From the NCBI RefSeq assembly GCF_042767895.1, contig NC_091571.1, positions 26,611,413 through 26,636,412 of the forward strand: a stretch of DNA of 25,000 nt, given 5' to 3'. The notes beneath the pieces were generated by a model. The model was not told where the DNA came from and made no database searches. It worked only from the letters and a program-made list of their open reading frames with translations. Origin of the DNA: Penaeus vannamei. Taxonomy: Eukaryota; Arthropoda; Malacostraca; Decapoda; Penaeidae. Each line of letters begins with the position of its first letter. The stretch's first letter is position 1. Both the position numbers and the translations under genes were made by a program. This document shows, one piece after another, positions 1-14,214 of this stretch.

Positions 1-540
1 GGTATGACGGCACGGTAGCGGTGGCGGCGGTGCGGACGGCCGCGTTTGGCACTCGGAGACCACCTGTGTGTATGTATGTCACATTGTTGGCCGGCTTTCG
101 CGATTGCGTCACGTCCATCCCTTTGTCAGTTGCGATTTTCAGTTTCATTTTTTTAATGCTGCATAGCCTGAAAAACGAATATTTTAATTTGCCGAAGAGA
201 AAGAACCACGAACACGGCATCGCAGCGGCGCCGTCGACGTACCCTGGCAATTGCCTTGCGCTGCCGAGACCCGCGTACCCAGGCTGCGGTCGTGCCAGCT
301 GACCCCTGGCAGACAAGGTCAGGCGAGGCAGCAGAGCGTCAGCAGAGGTGGGGGCGGCCACCTGCTGCCTCCACCAGCCTGCTGAGACACCAATGTGAGT
401 CAGCAGGACCAGCTGATCTGCGCTAAGAGGGGAAGGCGGTCGAGCATATCTTTATCGGTCTAGTTCCTCAAAGTCAGTCTGTGTCGAATTTACTGATAAC
501 GTTGGCATGACGACAGAGAGTATGCACACACTTGGGCGAT
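1..540. other. Unique sequence, no gene recognised
   Basis: Moderately G+C-rich at the left edge, with no conserved coding pattern. It contains AAGGTCA at 315-321 (ACAAGGTCA in context). Confidence 0.5.
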
Positions 541-900
541 GGGAGTCTAAAGTCCACCGCGTCTTGATAACATGAAATTATTTGATAATACTTGAATAGA
601 AGATGTATTCCGAGCTGTATGAAGGGAAGGGATCAGGCAGTCACCACAAGAGGAACTCCATTGGGTAATTATTAATAGTAAATTACACTCATTGGCCTTA
701 TAATAAACATTCAATGGGTCCCAGCACGTAACATGCCGACGTTTTGGTACGCTTGCTTCGCGACGTGAAATTTGGACACGTCTGATAAGTACAAGTAACA
801 CGAGGGGACGGCGGAGAAGGGCTAATGATTGCTAATATCAGCATCCCTCCTAATGATCACTAAATTATAAATCACGCACATCTGAAGCAGTGCCGTAACA
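541..900. other. AT-rich unique sequence, nothing recognised
   Basis: Short open frames on either strand look random, and no repeat stands out. Confidence 0.5.
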
Positions 901-1390
901 GTGCCAAGGGTCACGGTACTCTGCAGCGGAAGTGGAGTCAGTTCGAGCAAATGCCAGAGGGCCAAATCCCAACGGCCCTTAACGAGGACAAATGGCGCCG
1001 CTCCGATATCAAACGCGACGCCATTTATCACCGAATCAATTAGTCGACGACATAATGATCGGTGCGTAGAGCGAGCGACGGATCCCTGCGGGTCGTGCGC
1101 GCGTAGCGACGAGCGCATCCCTCCGCCGAACACACGTCGTCATGTGCTCGACACGTGTGGAGGCGCCGTGGAAGCCTGCGTAGTTGCGGGCGCCCGGTTT
1201 CGGAGGCGGTGCCAACAGGTTGCAGACTCCGGTGCCACGAACGTCATCTGCGCTTCCCGGTAGAGGGAGGAGCGAGGCAGGGGAAAATGACACAAGGTTT
1301 GGCGCGGTGCCGTCGAGGAGAGGCGTGAGAGCGGTCACATGCTCCCCCATTCACCGGGAAAGCGGCGGCCCCGTCTTAGGCCCGTGGTGC
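901..1390. promoter_or_regulatory. CpG-rich island, possible promoter or 5' exon region
   Basis: CpG dinucleotides are dense (for example around 1060-1210) compared with the AT-rich flanks. It contains an E-box CACGTG at 1152-1157. No long run of plausible protein and no clear splice pair were found. It could be a promoter, a noncoding first exon or simply unmethylated unique DNA. Confidence 0.25.
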
Positions 1391-1569
1391 TTGAGGGAAG
1401 TTCTCGGTATATCTGTCAAAATAGGGAATTGGGAGTTATATCGGCTCCATTTGGAATATACTTTATCACTTCCTCTCTTGGCAGAAATCCTATGATATTT
1501 TAGGCCTATGTCGCTTCACCTTCCAGTTAATTTAACCATATTTTTTATATTAGTAACAAGGAATCACGC

Positions 1570-2310
1570 ATAGATATATTTATCTATCCCACCCTCTCCT
1601 CCCTATCCTTCCAACCTCTCACGATCCCATTCCTCCATCCTCTCCCCTCCCGCTCCCATTCCCAACCTGTGCCTCTTCCTTTCCCTCCCCTCTTTCTATT
1701 CCTATCCTGTTCCTCTTCTTTCTCCTTCTCCCCTCTTCTTCTCCCTATTCTCCTCCCTCATCCCACTTCCACTCCTTGCCCCTTCTCCCTCTCCCTTTTC
1801 TCATCTCAACTTTCTCTCTTGTCCCTTTCTCCATCTACAATCCTCCTTCATATCACATTTTCTTCCCCTTACCCCTTCTTCCTCTCCTCTTTCCCACCCC
1901 TGCCCCCTCCTTATGCTCCTTCCCACCTCTACCCCTCCTCCTTGGCCCCTTTCCCACGCTCATCCACGCTCCTTATATCCTTTCCCACTCGTCCCCCTCC
2001 TCATCCCTTTTCCCACCGCGACCCCTCTTCCTCTCACCTTTCGTCCTTATCCTCCTCCTTATCCCCCTTCTCACCCCTACCCTTCCTCCTTATCACCCAT
2101 CCCCACCCCTACCCCTTCTCCATGTCCCCTTTCCCACCCCTAACCCTTCTCCTTACACCCCTTCCCACCCCTACCCTTCCTCCTCATCCCCCTTCCCACC
2201 CCATACCCCTCCTTCCTCACCCCTACCCCTCCTTCCTCACCCCTACCCCTCCTTCCTCACCCCTACCCCTCCTTCCTCACCCCATACCCTCGCTCTCTCT
2301 GGGTCGGCCT
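1570..2310. repeat. Pyrimidine-rich tract with about 31-bp and 20-bp minisatellites
   Basis: The + strand is almost entirely C/T for about 740 bp. CCCAC recurs at 1922, 1953, 1984, 2012, 2102, 2133, 2164 and 2194, a period of about 31 bp. It is followed by four 20-bp units (CCCTACCCCTCCTTCCTCAC and one variant) at 2201-2280. Long Ser/Pro/Leu open frames here are low-complexity artefacts. Confidence 0.85.
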
Positions 2311-2494
2311 CATGATGACGATACAGAAAATGTGTGTCATGCTCAGCCCAGCGAATATTTTTGTGGCGCGAAGCATTTATGGAGTCATACACGAGTCAGC
2401 AGCGCCTTATCAATATGCAGCAGCAGAGGAATAAATCGGTGTTTGGATAACATGAAGAGATGAACCCGGAGAAGGTCAAGTCGCTTGCCCCGCG

Positions 2495-3195
2495 ATGGAG
2501 TCTTGGCGGAGGAGGGAGGGGGAGGGGTGGGGGGGAAGGAAGGGAGAGGGAGAGAGATGAAGGATGGAAGGGGAGGGAGAGAGGGGAAAGGAGAGAGAAA
2601 AGAGCTGGAGAGGGAGGGAGAGAAGAAGGAAAAAAATAAAGAGGAGAGAAAAAAGAAGGGTTTTTTGGAGGGTGAAAAAAGGGGAAAGGTATAGGAGAGC
2701 AAGAAAGAATTGGGGAAAAAAGAGAGAAGGGAAAAGAAGGAAGTTAAAGGAAGGAAGAGCCGGAGGGTGAGAAGGAAGAAAGAAGCGGGTGGAGGAATCG
2801 GCGACGGTGGTGTGGGGGGAGGGAGGGAGGGGAGGGGGAGGGGGGATTATAATATCATCACGTTGAGCCATTGATGAATATTGCCGTCTTAACCTTCGCT
2901 TCCCCACCACGTCCGCGGGAGCCACCTGGTGGAGGGGGGAGGGGGGAGGGGCGTCGCCTGACGTCTGGGGAGGGCGCAGCTCTTCGGGATGGAGGGAGAG
3001 AAGGAGAGAGCGAAGGAAGGAAGAAGAGGGAAAAAGAGAAATAAAGGAGGAGGGAAAGGCAGACACTGAGAAAGGGAGAGAGAGAGGGGGGGGGAGAAGA
3101 AAAGGGATATTAGGAAAGAAAGAAGAGGGGAGAGAGAGAGAAGAGGAATAAAAAGGAACATCAAGAAAGGAAATGAGAAAGAGAGAGAGGGAACT
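2495..3195. repeat. Purine-rich tract (GA/GGA-rich)
   Basis: The + strand is G/A-dominated for about 700 bp, broken only by a short mixed segment at about 2845-2930. The strand bias is opposite to the preceding pyrimidine tract. It can form triplex or G-rich structures; the 316-residue minus-strand open frame is low complexity. Confidence 0.8.
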
Positions 3196-3477
3196 GTGGT
3201 CCCTGTTCGTTTCCTTCGTGTCTAGTTTAAGAGGATTGTGCCAACTTCTCCGGTCTTCGTGTAGCAGTATAATGCGAGTTAAAAATATAAGGTGATAAAA
3301 CGATATCATTTGATTTGATATGATAAAAGGATTTATTACGTCAGACAGATATAGATAGAATAGTAAAAAAAATGCACCACAAGGGTATGAATAGTAAATC
3401 CGTGATAAGATTAAATGGCGCAACATACTGAAAAAACGGTAACGTGACTATATGCATATACACATTTGTATATAACC

Positions 3478-4319
<842 letters not shown>

Positions 4320-4720
4320 GGGCAGGGAGGGGGAGGGGAGGGCGAAGAGGGAGAGGGAGAAAGAGGGGGAAGGGAGGGAAGGAGGGAGTGGTTAGGAGGA
4401 GGGAGGGGGAGGGGGAGGAGAAAGGAAGGAGGGAAGTCGAGAGAGGGTGGGGAAAGGAAGAAAGGAAAAAAAGTTGTGAGGAAGCGGGAAGAAGAATAGA
4501 ATGAGGGAGGGGAAAGAGAGATGGCGTAAGATGTAAAGGAAAACGTGGAGAGAAGATAGAAGGAAAGGGAGGAAGGGAGACATGAGTAAGAGAAGGACAG
4601 TAAAAAGGAAATGGAGGATGGAGGTGAGGTTGAGAGGGGAGGGAATGGAGGAAAATAGAGGGGAAACGAGATTGGACGAGGGGAAGAGGGAGGGGAAACG
4701 GGTTTTCTTAAACCCAAGTT
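4320..4720. repeat. Purine-rich tract
   Basis: About 400 bp of G/A-rich + strand with GGGAGG/GGAAGG motifs, no fixed period seen by eye. Long Arg/Glu/Gly open frames are artefacts. Confidence 0.8.
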
Positions 4721-5400
4721 TATATTGCAGTTGGATAGCGATGAGTATGTTAATATGGTGCCTCCACAGTGTCACTTTCCCTCCTCGTCTTCTCAACTGC
4801 ACCATCGCGGCCCGCTGTGACGCCTTCATCAGCACCAAGACCTTCTCCCCCCCCCCCTCCTGCTCCCAAAATCATCAGTCACCATTATCCTCAATCACAC
4901 CTTTACCATCTCCATCATCGTCGTCATAGGCTAAGTTGGCACATCTGCCAGGCACTTCCTCCTCCCTAACGTCATATATTCCCCGAAAAAAAACTCACCG
5001 AGAACTTTTCTTTCGACATCAGATCAAGCAAGGACAAGAAAACGCCCTTAGAGTCGACATTATAAAACCATCTACGCCGCTAACAACCCATCAGCACGAA
5101 CCGCCACAGTCGTTACCGTTAACAGCACTAATACTACTCTCATCGTTCAAATTACTATTGACATTAACTTCGGCTCAGTCACGATGTCGTTAATAATGCA
5201 GTCAGCACGTTCACTATCGCGGGAAATGTGTTGTATGAGAAGGGAGTTACCATCATCGTCATCTCCGACTTCGTAATTATCATTGCCAGCATCATCTCTG
5301 TCGTCTTTCTCATGGCAGTTGTTACCATCGCCATCGTTAGTCTTGTTGCCATCATCCCCAATCAAAATAATAACAAGAAAACAAAGGATACGGGTTATGA
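4721..5400. repeat. Degenerate CAT/ATC trinucleotide-rich region
   Basis: Scattered TCA/ATC/CAT triplets (about 4870-4930 and 5080-5360) look like a decayed trinucleotide microsatellite. They give Asp/Asn-rich translations on the minus strand. No conserved coding signal. Confidence 0.45.
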
Positions 5401-7009
<1,609 letters not shown>

Positions 7010-7010
<1 letters not shown>

Positions 7011-7400
7011 CCCCTCTCTGGCCTCTCTGGCCCCCTCCCCCTCTCCTCCCGCTTTGCCCCTCCCTCCCCCTCACACAGTCTCCCTCCTCCTACCCCTCCC
7101 CCTCATCCCCTCTCTCTCCACTCTCCCCTCACCCTCCCACCCCCTAATCCACTCTCCTCCCTCCCCCTCATCCACCCCTCTCTCCACCCTCCCCCTCATC
7201 CACTCTCGCAATCGCTCCCCCTCCCACCCCCTCCATCACTCTCCTCCTCCCTCTCCCTCACCCTCTGTCCCCCTCCCTCCCCCTAACCCTCTATCCCCCT
7301 CTGCTCCCCTCCCTCTCCCTTCCTCCCTCTCATCCACCCTCCCTCCCCCTCCCACCTTTCTCCACCTCCCTTCCTCCACCCCTTCTTTAACCAGCCCCTC
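7010..7400. repeat. Pyrimidine-rich tract
   Basis: C/T-rich + strand with repeated CCCCCTCATCCAC-type motifs, a degenerate minisatellite. No gene. Confidence 0.8.
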
Positions 7401-7499
7401 CTCTGCCATGTCAGTGTCAGGTGCTGTGGGGACTTTCTTTCAGCACATACGCATGCACATGTATATACATAGCATACACGAAGACAACGCAGCACGACC

Positions 7500-7513
7500 G
7501 TGTGTGTGTGTTT

Positions 7514-7559
<46 letters not shown>

Positions 7560-7591
7560 GTATGTGTGTGTTTGTGTGTGTGTGTGTGTGG
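7500..7591. repeat. Interrupted (GT)n microsatellite
   Basis: GT repeat with TTT, GC and TA interruptions over about 92 bp. It is in the opposite orientation to the CA arrays at 3.5, 11.6 and 13.5 kb. Confidence 0.96.
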
Positions 7592-7694
7592 ATAAACGTA
7601 TTTGGTCGTAATATAAGGACACATGCAAAAACTAAGATATTTTATAGCATAGAGCATTTATTCCGAAAGACGATCCCCGCACATGTGAATTCAT

Positions 7695-8275
7695 TACACC
7701 ATCCCCCCCCTTCCCCACCCTCTCCCACTACTTCCAACTTCTTTCCCACTTTTCCCCTGTGTTTCCCTCTTCTCTCCGCCGTCTTCCCCACTTTCTCTCG
7801 TCCATTCCCTCCTTCTCATCTTTCCCCTCCTCCTCCCCCCTTTAGCTCCCTCTCTCCCTGCATTCAGAGCTCTCTTTGTCCCATTCTTACCCTCCTTCCC
7901 GCCCCCTACCTCCCCCCCCCACCTTCATCCCCTTTCTCACCTTGCCTCACTCCTTCTGCCCCTTTCCTACCTCTTCTGTCACCTTTTTTCACTCCTGCTC
8001 TCCCCTCCCACTCTTGCATCCTTCACCCCACTCCTTTCGTCTCCTCTCCCACTCCTGTTCCCCTCATCCCCACAGCCTCTGCACCTTTCCCACTCCTGCT
8101 CTCCTAACCCTACTCCCTGTGCCCCCTTAACCACTCCCTGTGCCTCTTCTCCCACCCGTACTCACCTCACCCCACTCCCTTTGTCCCCTTTCCCACTCCT
8201 GCTCCCCTCGCCCCGTCCCTTCTGCCCCCCTCCCACCCCTGCTCCCCTCGCCCCGCCCTCCTCTGCTCCCCTCAA
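7695..8275. repeat. Pyrimidine-rich tract with about 40-bp minisatellite
   Basis: C/T-rich + strand. CTGCTCCCCTCGCCCCG recurs at 8199 and 8239, and CACTCCTG at 8050 and 8091, giving a degenerate period of about 40 bp. It ends next to TAAGGTCACG at 8281. Confidence 0.8.
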
Positions 8276-8399
8276 CCTTGTAAGGTCACGTTTTCCGCCA
8301 GCCAGGTGTTCGCACATGTTTCCTAGGAACTCGCGTGTCTGAGAGTTCCTGTTATTGTCGGTAATAATAATGAACAAAGTGAAGGTGAAAGAGGTTTTC

Positions 8400-8520
8400 A
8401 GGTGAATTCAGGGAGAAAGAGAGCGGGAGGGAGAGAAAGAGAGTAAGGGAAGGAGAGAAAGAGAGGAAGGGAGGGAGAGAGAGATAGATAGAGGGAGAGA
8501 GAGAGAGAGAGAGAGAGATT
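8400..8520. repeat. Purine-rich tract ending in (GA)n
   Basis: GA/GGA-rich + strand with a near-perfect GA run at about 8495-8518. It follows the pyrimidine tract after a 125-bp unique spacer. Confidence 0.85.
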
Positions 8521-8639
8521 CGGTCAGAGGCAAATTCTAACGTGTTCATAGACCCCAGAGTTATTTCATTATTGATTTCGCACGTCTGCCCGTGTTCCGG
8601 TGTTAAGAGCCGTTGTAACACGTATCCGTCTGTTCCGTC

Positions 8640-9370
8640 TATGCCTCTCTCCCCTTCAAAAGTCGCTCCCAGACTCCTCCTCTCCCCCCTCCCCCTGAAC
8701 TCGTCTCCCAGGCTCCCCAACCCCTCCCCTCCTCTCCCCTCCCCAACCGCTATTCCCCTGCCTTCACCTCCTCCAACTCCCCTTTTCCTAAGGTCGCTCC
8801 TCGGCATCATCCCCTTCGTGTAACTCCTTCCCCTCGCTGGGAACCTTCGTCTGCCCGGTCACACTTTAGTCTCCCCGCACTGCCTCCCCTCCTCCTCCTC
8901 TTCTTCGCGCCGTCATTTTTTTTCCTTGTTCCATCCTCTTTCTCGTCCTTGCTGTCCCCTTCTGTCCTAGCACCTCCTTTCTCCCTTCCCTCCTTCTCTG
9001 CTCTTGCTTCTTTTCTCCTTCTCTTTGTCTCTCCCCTTCTTCCTTCTCGTTTTACTCTCCTTTCCCATCGCCTCGTCCTCCTTTCTCTCTCTTACCTCCA
9101 CCTTTCCTCCCTCCTGGCTCCCCACCCCTCTCCTCCTGCTGCCAACGCCCCTCCCCAATCACTTCCCCTCTCCCCCCCTTCTCCACTTCACCCTGCCCTC
9201 TCCCCCCCCTCACCTTCCCCTCCCCCTCCCCCTCCTCCACCTCACCTTCCCCTCTCCTCCGACCAGCTCACCGTTCCCCCTCCATCCACCTCACCTCCCA
9301 CCCATCCCCCTCACCCTTCCCTCCTCTCTCCCCCTCCTCCCCCCTCCCTCCCCTCTCTCCCCAAACGCAC
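8640..9370. repeat. Pyrimidine-rich tract
   Basis: About 730 bp of C/T-rich + strand interrupted by a short mixed segment near 8810-8880. The long Ser/Pro/Leu open frame across it is low-complexity and not a gene. Confidence 0.8.
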
Positions 9371-9590
9371 ACCAGAGAGCATTACGTCATGTGGTTCTAG
9401 GAAGTGCAGGTGTCACTGTGGTTGTATATTTATCCGTCAGTCTCGCGCCATGACGCACCCCACGCGGACGGCGCTACTACGTGTCCTCGGCAAGGTCATT
9501 TGTTCGAGGGCCCGTTCGACGAGGGGGACAGAACGCCGGGGGTCCCTTTCGCGTCCGTTTGTCCCCGGGGGGTGTTGGGTGGGGGTGGGC

Positions 9591-9815
9591 GGGTGGAAGG
9601 GGGGTGGGGGTGGACGGGTGGAAGGGGGGTGGGGGTGGACGGGTGGAAGGGGGGTGGGGGTGGACGGGTGGAAGGGGGGTGGGGGTGGACGGGTGGAAGG
9701 GGGGTGAGGGTGGACGGGTGGAAGGGGGGTGGGGGTGGACGGGTGGAAGGGGGGTGGGGGTGGACGGGTGGAAGGGGGGTGAGGGTGGACGGGTGGAAGG
9801 GGGGTGGGGGTGGAA
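9591..9815. repeat. 25-bp G-rich minisatellite, nine copies
   Basis: GGGTGGAAG recurs exactly every 25 bp at 9591, 9616, 9641, 9666, 9691, 9716, 9741, 9766 and 9791. Each unit also carries GGGGGGTGGGGGTGGAC. The copies at 9691 and 9766 share the variant GGTGAGGG, so a 75-bp three-unit block has been duplicated. Because 25 is not a multiple of 3, translation gives a 25-residue Gly/Trp/Val repeat, an artefact. G-quadruplex formation is likely on the + strand. Confidence 0.97.
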
Positions 9816-9906
9816 CAGGGAGGGGCTAGGATTAAGGGGGTGGAGGGGAGATTTTAGAAATTTCTTTGTCGGATGAGCGAGTTTTTTTTTTTGGGGGGGG
9901 GGGGGT

Positions 9907-10085
9907 TGTTATTGTTATTGTAGTGATAATGATGATGATTGTAATAACAATGATGATTGTTATTGTTGTTATTATTATTATTATTATTACTACTACTACT
10001 ACTACTACTACTATTATTATTACTATTTTTATTATTGTCATTATTATTATGTTATCATTATTATTGTTATTATTATCATAATTAT
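9907..10085. repeat. Compound trinucleotide microsatellite (TTG/ATT/ACT)n
   Basis: Successive TTG/ATT, ATG, ATT, ACT and ATT triplet runs over about 180 bp, preceded by T and G homopolymers at 9881-9905. Confidence 0.9.
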
Positions 10086-10529
10086 AAATAATAGTATTAT
10101 CACTCTTGATGAAAATAATAGTAATAGTAATTTCATAACAAGTATCAGAATTGCTTTTGATATCACCATTAACATCTTTATATATTTTTTACGATTTATA
10201 GAATTGCCGCCTCTCGATATTTTTTTATATAGACTTCACATACGATATATAATTTCCCCAAGGTCAAACGGAGAAAAAATGGAGATTCTAGAGATAGTTT
10301 ACAAGGCTCAGATCGCGTAGAAATAGCCATAGAGAGAAATATGAAGTGAAACCGCGGAATGAAACCCGTTGTGGTCTCTTTATGGCTTGTCGCTTCGAGT
10401 TTGATTTTCTGGTACATTTGTATTTTCCGTATTTTAATTACATCGCACTTCGATATAACTTGTGTATTGTTGGTTCGGAGAGGTTGGCATGTTCACGAGT
10501 GTCTTTGATAACATTTTATATTATATCAC

Positions 10530-10530
<1 letters not shown>
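10086..10530. other. AT-rich unique sequence, no gene recognised
   Basis: Nothing coding is seen. An NR5-type site CCAAGGTCA lies at 10258-10266. Confidence 0.5.
10258..10266 (+). promoter_or_regulatory. NR5-type response element CCAAGGTCA
   Basis: Exact match to the FTZ-F1/Hr39/SF-1 monomer site YCAAGGYCR, in unique sequence about 5 kb upstream of the first visible coding exon. Function is inferred. Confidence 0.3.
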
Positions 10531-10598
<68 letters not shown>

Positions 10599-10677
10599 TG
10601 TATGTGTATATATGTATAGATTTACAAATATATATGTGTGTGTGTTTGTGTGTATGTATGTATGTATAGATGTGTAA

Positions 10678-10742
<65 letters not shown>

Positions 10743-10766
10743 TGTGTGTGTGTGTGTGTGTGTATG
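10531..10766. repeat. Compound (TA)n / (TGTA)n / (TG)n microsatellite
   Basis: (TA) at 10536-10583, TGTA/TG repeats at 10584-10678, a second (TA) at 10679-10738 and (TG) at 10743-10763. Confidence 0.95.
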
Positions 10767-10907
10767 CACAGATTATATCAAAGTAGTTACAGTCATGCAG
10801 CCCCAGGGTCTGTTTCCCTGCCTGCGCCCCTAAACCCACGTGCGTTACATGCAAACACCGCCCGCTCTGCCCCGCGCCAATTTTCACCTTCAGAGCCACG
10901 CGGAGAG

Positions 10908-10916
10908 CCAAGGTCA
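10908..10916 (+). promoter_or_regulatory. NR5-type response element CCAAGGTCA
   Basis: Exact match to YCAAGGYCR, followed by CGGC, 650 bp from the previous site. Function is inferred. Confidence 0.3.
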
Positions 10917-11034
10917 CGGCATGAAATTCTAATACGCCATCATCGGTGCTCATGAGCGGCACTTAGCTCTCATTTGGCCCTTTGTTTTGTGCCCACGGCG
11001 AGGGCGAGGAGGATGGCACATGGCTTGATTGAGA

Positions 11035-11270
11035 GAGAGATAGATGGAGAAGGTGGATAGACTGATAGATAGGTGGATAGATGAAGGGAAGGGAGGAGAG
11101 GGAAGAGTAACAGGTAGGAGTGGAGGGGTTAAGATCACGGAAGATCATGAGATAGATTGATAGATGGACTGATTGGTGGATAGATGGGTGGAAGGGAGGA
11201 GAGGGAGAGCGGGGAGGGAAGGGTGACAGGTGGGAGCGGAGAGGTTAAGATCACGGAAGATCATGAGGTT
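11035..11270. repeat. Tandem duplication, about 116-bp unit
   Basis: GGTTAAGATCACGGAAGATC occurs at 11127 and again at 11243, 116 bp apart. The flanking TAGATGGA-rich and GGAGAGGGA-rich parts are also shared in the same order. The copies differ by point changes and small indels. Confidence 0.85.
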
Positions 11271-11615
11271 AATATATGTACAGCCAGTTCTCGACGTCGG
11301 TCTCATTGGCCAAGGTGATCTCACGCCCCAGCTATCCCTTGCCTCTTTCTTTCTTCTTACGTTTATCAAGCGAATGGGCTGCTTATAACTACCTCCTTGG
11401 TTTATAAATACGTATTCTTTTCTCCCCTTTCTCTTTGCTTTTGAAGAAGGCGGCTGCATTTAGTGGCAAACGTGGGCGCTGTGTCACTACAAGGCGGAAC
11501 GCGAAACGCCAGAAAGTGCAGGTGTTCACTCGAGAATGTAAACCCGCTCCGGCCACCACGTGACTCTTAATCTGATTCACTTAGTGGACTCTGGGAGCTG
11601 GGGGGGGGGATGTGA
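11271..11615. other. Unique sequence, no gene recognised
   Basis: No coding signal; an E-box CACGTG lies at 11557-11562. Confidence 0.45.
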
Positions 11616-11619
11616 TTAC

Positions 11620-11623
11620 ATAC

Positions 11624-11722
<99 letters not shown>

Positions 11723-11890
11723 TGCATACATACATAGATACATACATACATACATACATACGTACATACACATACATACATACACACATACATATATACA
11801 TAAATGCATACATACACATATCCATATATACGTATATATATACATACATGCATACATACATACACATACATATATACGTATAAACCTACA
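11620..11890. repeat. (CA)n followed by (CATA)n microsatellite
   Basis: A near-perfect CA array with a short CGCGCG segment runs to 11720, followed by ACAT/CATA tetranucleotide repeats with TA interruptions to about 11890. Confidence 0.95.
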
Positions 11891-12790
11891 TACATAATAC
11901 TGGTATTTATGTATATACAGTATACGCGCGCACATGAACGTGCAGACAGAGTTCACCTGAACACTCGACAGCATGTATCCTGGAAAAGGCCGAGAGCTAC
12001 AGTCGTACCTGGTATATGTAAAAAAGAAAAAAAATGTGAATGAATATTTTCAGAATACCAGAGGTGTATTTTACCGGTTTCGAATACATTTTCACCAGAA
12101 AGATATATTTTTTTTGCATTTCGAACGAAGATAGATAATTGAATCCAGTTAAATACATCTTTTGATATTGTTTAAGATATCAACTCTCATTCATACCTTT
12201 CCTACATTTGTCAGCATGAGTACAGTCCAGTCGTACCAAGAATAAAATAATCCCATAAAAGCGACTTCTGCCTCCATGAAATAACCAGAAGCAGTTCTGT
12301 TCTAGTTCACAAATCTATTCAACAGAACGGACGCTGTACAGTGATAAACGATGCGGATATTTTGAAATCTCTACGAAGAAAACGCATTCCTGGATGGAAG
12401 CGGGGTCTGTTTTCAATCAGCTTATTGTAACATGGTACATATAAAAGCGTTATTTGGCTCGAAGGTCACGTATGAATATATAGGAAATTGTTACGTGGAG
12501 AGAGAGAGAAAGAAAGAAAGAAAGAAATGCATCCAGCCGACATGAACAATATGAACAACGCGAACTATTGTTTTATCGGGTATGTGACTCAAGCCCAGCA
12601 CCCCCTCGCTCTCCCCTTTGTTCCTCGCCGCCCCCGCTGTAAACACATCCCAGGCCTCTGCGTTTCCGTATGCGATAATAATAGAGAAAGAGGGAAGGCC
12701 GTTCGCGACTTAGTCATGCCCTTCCGAAAGCGGCCTTGGAGTACGGAATCCTATTTCGGTCCTTCGCCTCAACCTAGCAACGCCCCCACG
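11891..12790. other. Unique AT-rich sequence, no gene recognised
   Basis: Contains a short GAAA repeat at about 12507-12527 and AAGGTCA at 12462-12468 (CGAAGGTCACG). Open frames are short and look random. Confidence 0.45.
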
Positions 12791-12877
12791 TGTCTGTACG
12801 TGCCAACACCTGCCCCCTTCCCCCCCTCCCCCCAGCCATTACCCCTCCCCTCCCTATCCCCCCCCTCCTTCAACCTC

Positions 12878-12912
12878 TGACGTCAGAAGCCACGTGCACC
12901 GGTTTGTAAACA
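12878..12912. promoter_or_regulatory. Clustered CRE, E-box and forkhead-like motifs
   Basis: A perfect CRE palindrome TGACGTCA (12878-12885), E-box CACGTG (12891-12896) and TGTAAACA (12905-12912) lie within 35 bp, on unique DNA between a pyrimidine tract and a CpG-containing region. A donor-like AAGCG|GTGAGT follows at about 13170. These are motif matches only. Confidence 0.3.
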
Positions 12913-13540
12913 ATGTTCCCTACATGCGTTTGCTTTGGAACACGGTGTAAACTCTCGGTACCATTATAGCCTCTCGTGTATATTCGGCGTTTAGTTTTAG
13001 GGGGAAAAAGGTGGAAATTAGGGAAAAAGAAGAAGGGGGAGGGAAATAGAGATAAGAATCAGTGCTAAGAGCAAGATATGAGACGTTTTCCGAGAGAAAG
13101 ATAAGCGAAGGTTGCGTAGAGAAGTGAAAGAGAACGTTAAAAAAAAAGGTTAGGCAAAAGTTCCGAAGCGGTGAGTGAAGACCCCGTTACACCACGTTTC
13201 GGAAGCGTTTTATTGGCGTGTGCAGAAAACGTGTCGGGAATAATGAGGAATTACACTGTATGGCGTTTGTCAGTCGCTACGCCAATTTGAATTCATTTGA
13301 TTCTGTTCCTGGACAATGTATAAACAAAGAGCACATTTCTTAAAGACCGGAATGATAACAAAGAAAGAAAGAATAACTATCACTGCATCAAATCCGTTAT
13401 AAACATTCTAGGACACGAAATATAACGGGATCGCCTTTCCGGTGGAAATCCTCACGGCCTTGGGCGGAAAAAGGACTCGAGATAGTTCAGAAGAGAAATT
13501 TTAAATCTCGGGTTTGATAAGTTGCTCGGAAGATATAGAC
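12913..13540. other. Unique sequence, possible noncoding first exon region
   Basis: Mixed composition with purine-rich stretches at 13010-13150. It includes AAGCG|GTGAGT near 13170 and a minus-strand CCAAGGCCG (NR5 consensus YCAAGGYCR) at 13455-13463. No protein-like frame. Confidence 0.25.
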
Positions 13541-13542
13541 GT

Positions 13543-13965
<423 letters not shown>

Positions 13966-14180
13966 ATATATATTTATTTATAAACATATTCATACATATG
14001 TAGACGTCCTACAGCACTTTATTTTGTGTAATAGTAAAAGGAGAAAGAAAACTTATGTCCGATTTTCAGTTTGCATAGCACAGCTAAAAGCTTTGAGATG
14101 GAAACAATGTGAATTTAGAAATGACACGAACGAAAAATAAGTATAGGAAAAATACCAAAAAACAGGAGACACCTTCATGT

Positions 14181-14181
14181 T

Positions 14182-14214
<33 letters not shown>

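Noticed and set aside
1669..2463. 264-residue open frame rich in Ser, Pro and Leu, with overlapping frames
   Set aside because: It is the translation of a C/T-rich minisatellite, open in several frames at once, with no domain and no splice context.
2476..3426. 316-residue minus-strand open frame, the longest in the window
   Set aside because: It reads a purine-rich tract backwards (Phe/Ser/Pro/Leu runs). The low complexity and overlapping open frames show composition, not selection.
8949..9829. Open frames ending in a Gly/Trp/Val 25-residue repeat (GGRGVGVDGWKGG), suggestive of a structural protein
   Set aside because: The repeat comes from a 25-bp minisatellite read in three successive frames. 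The upstream part is a pyrimidine tract. No signal peptide, splice sites or conserved sequence support a gene.
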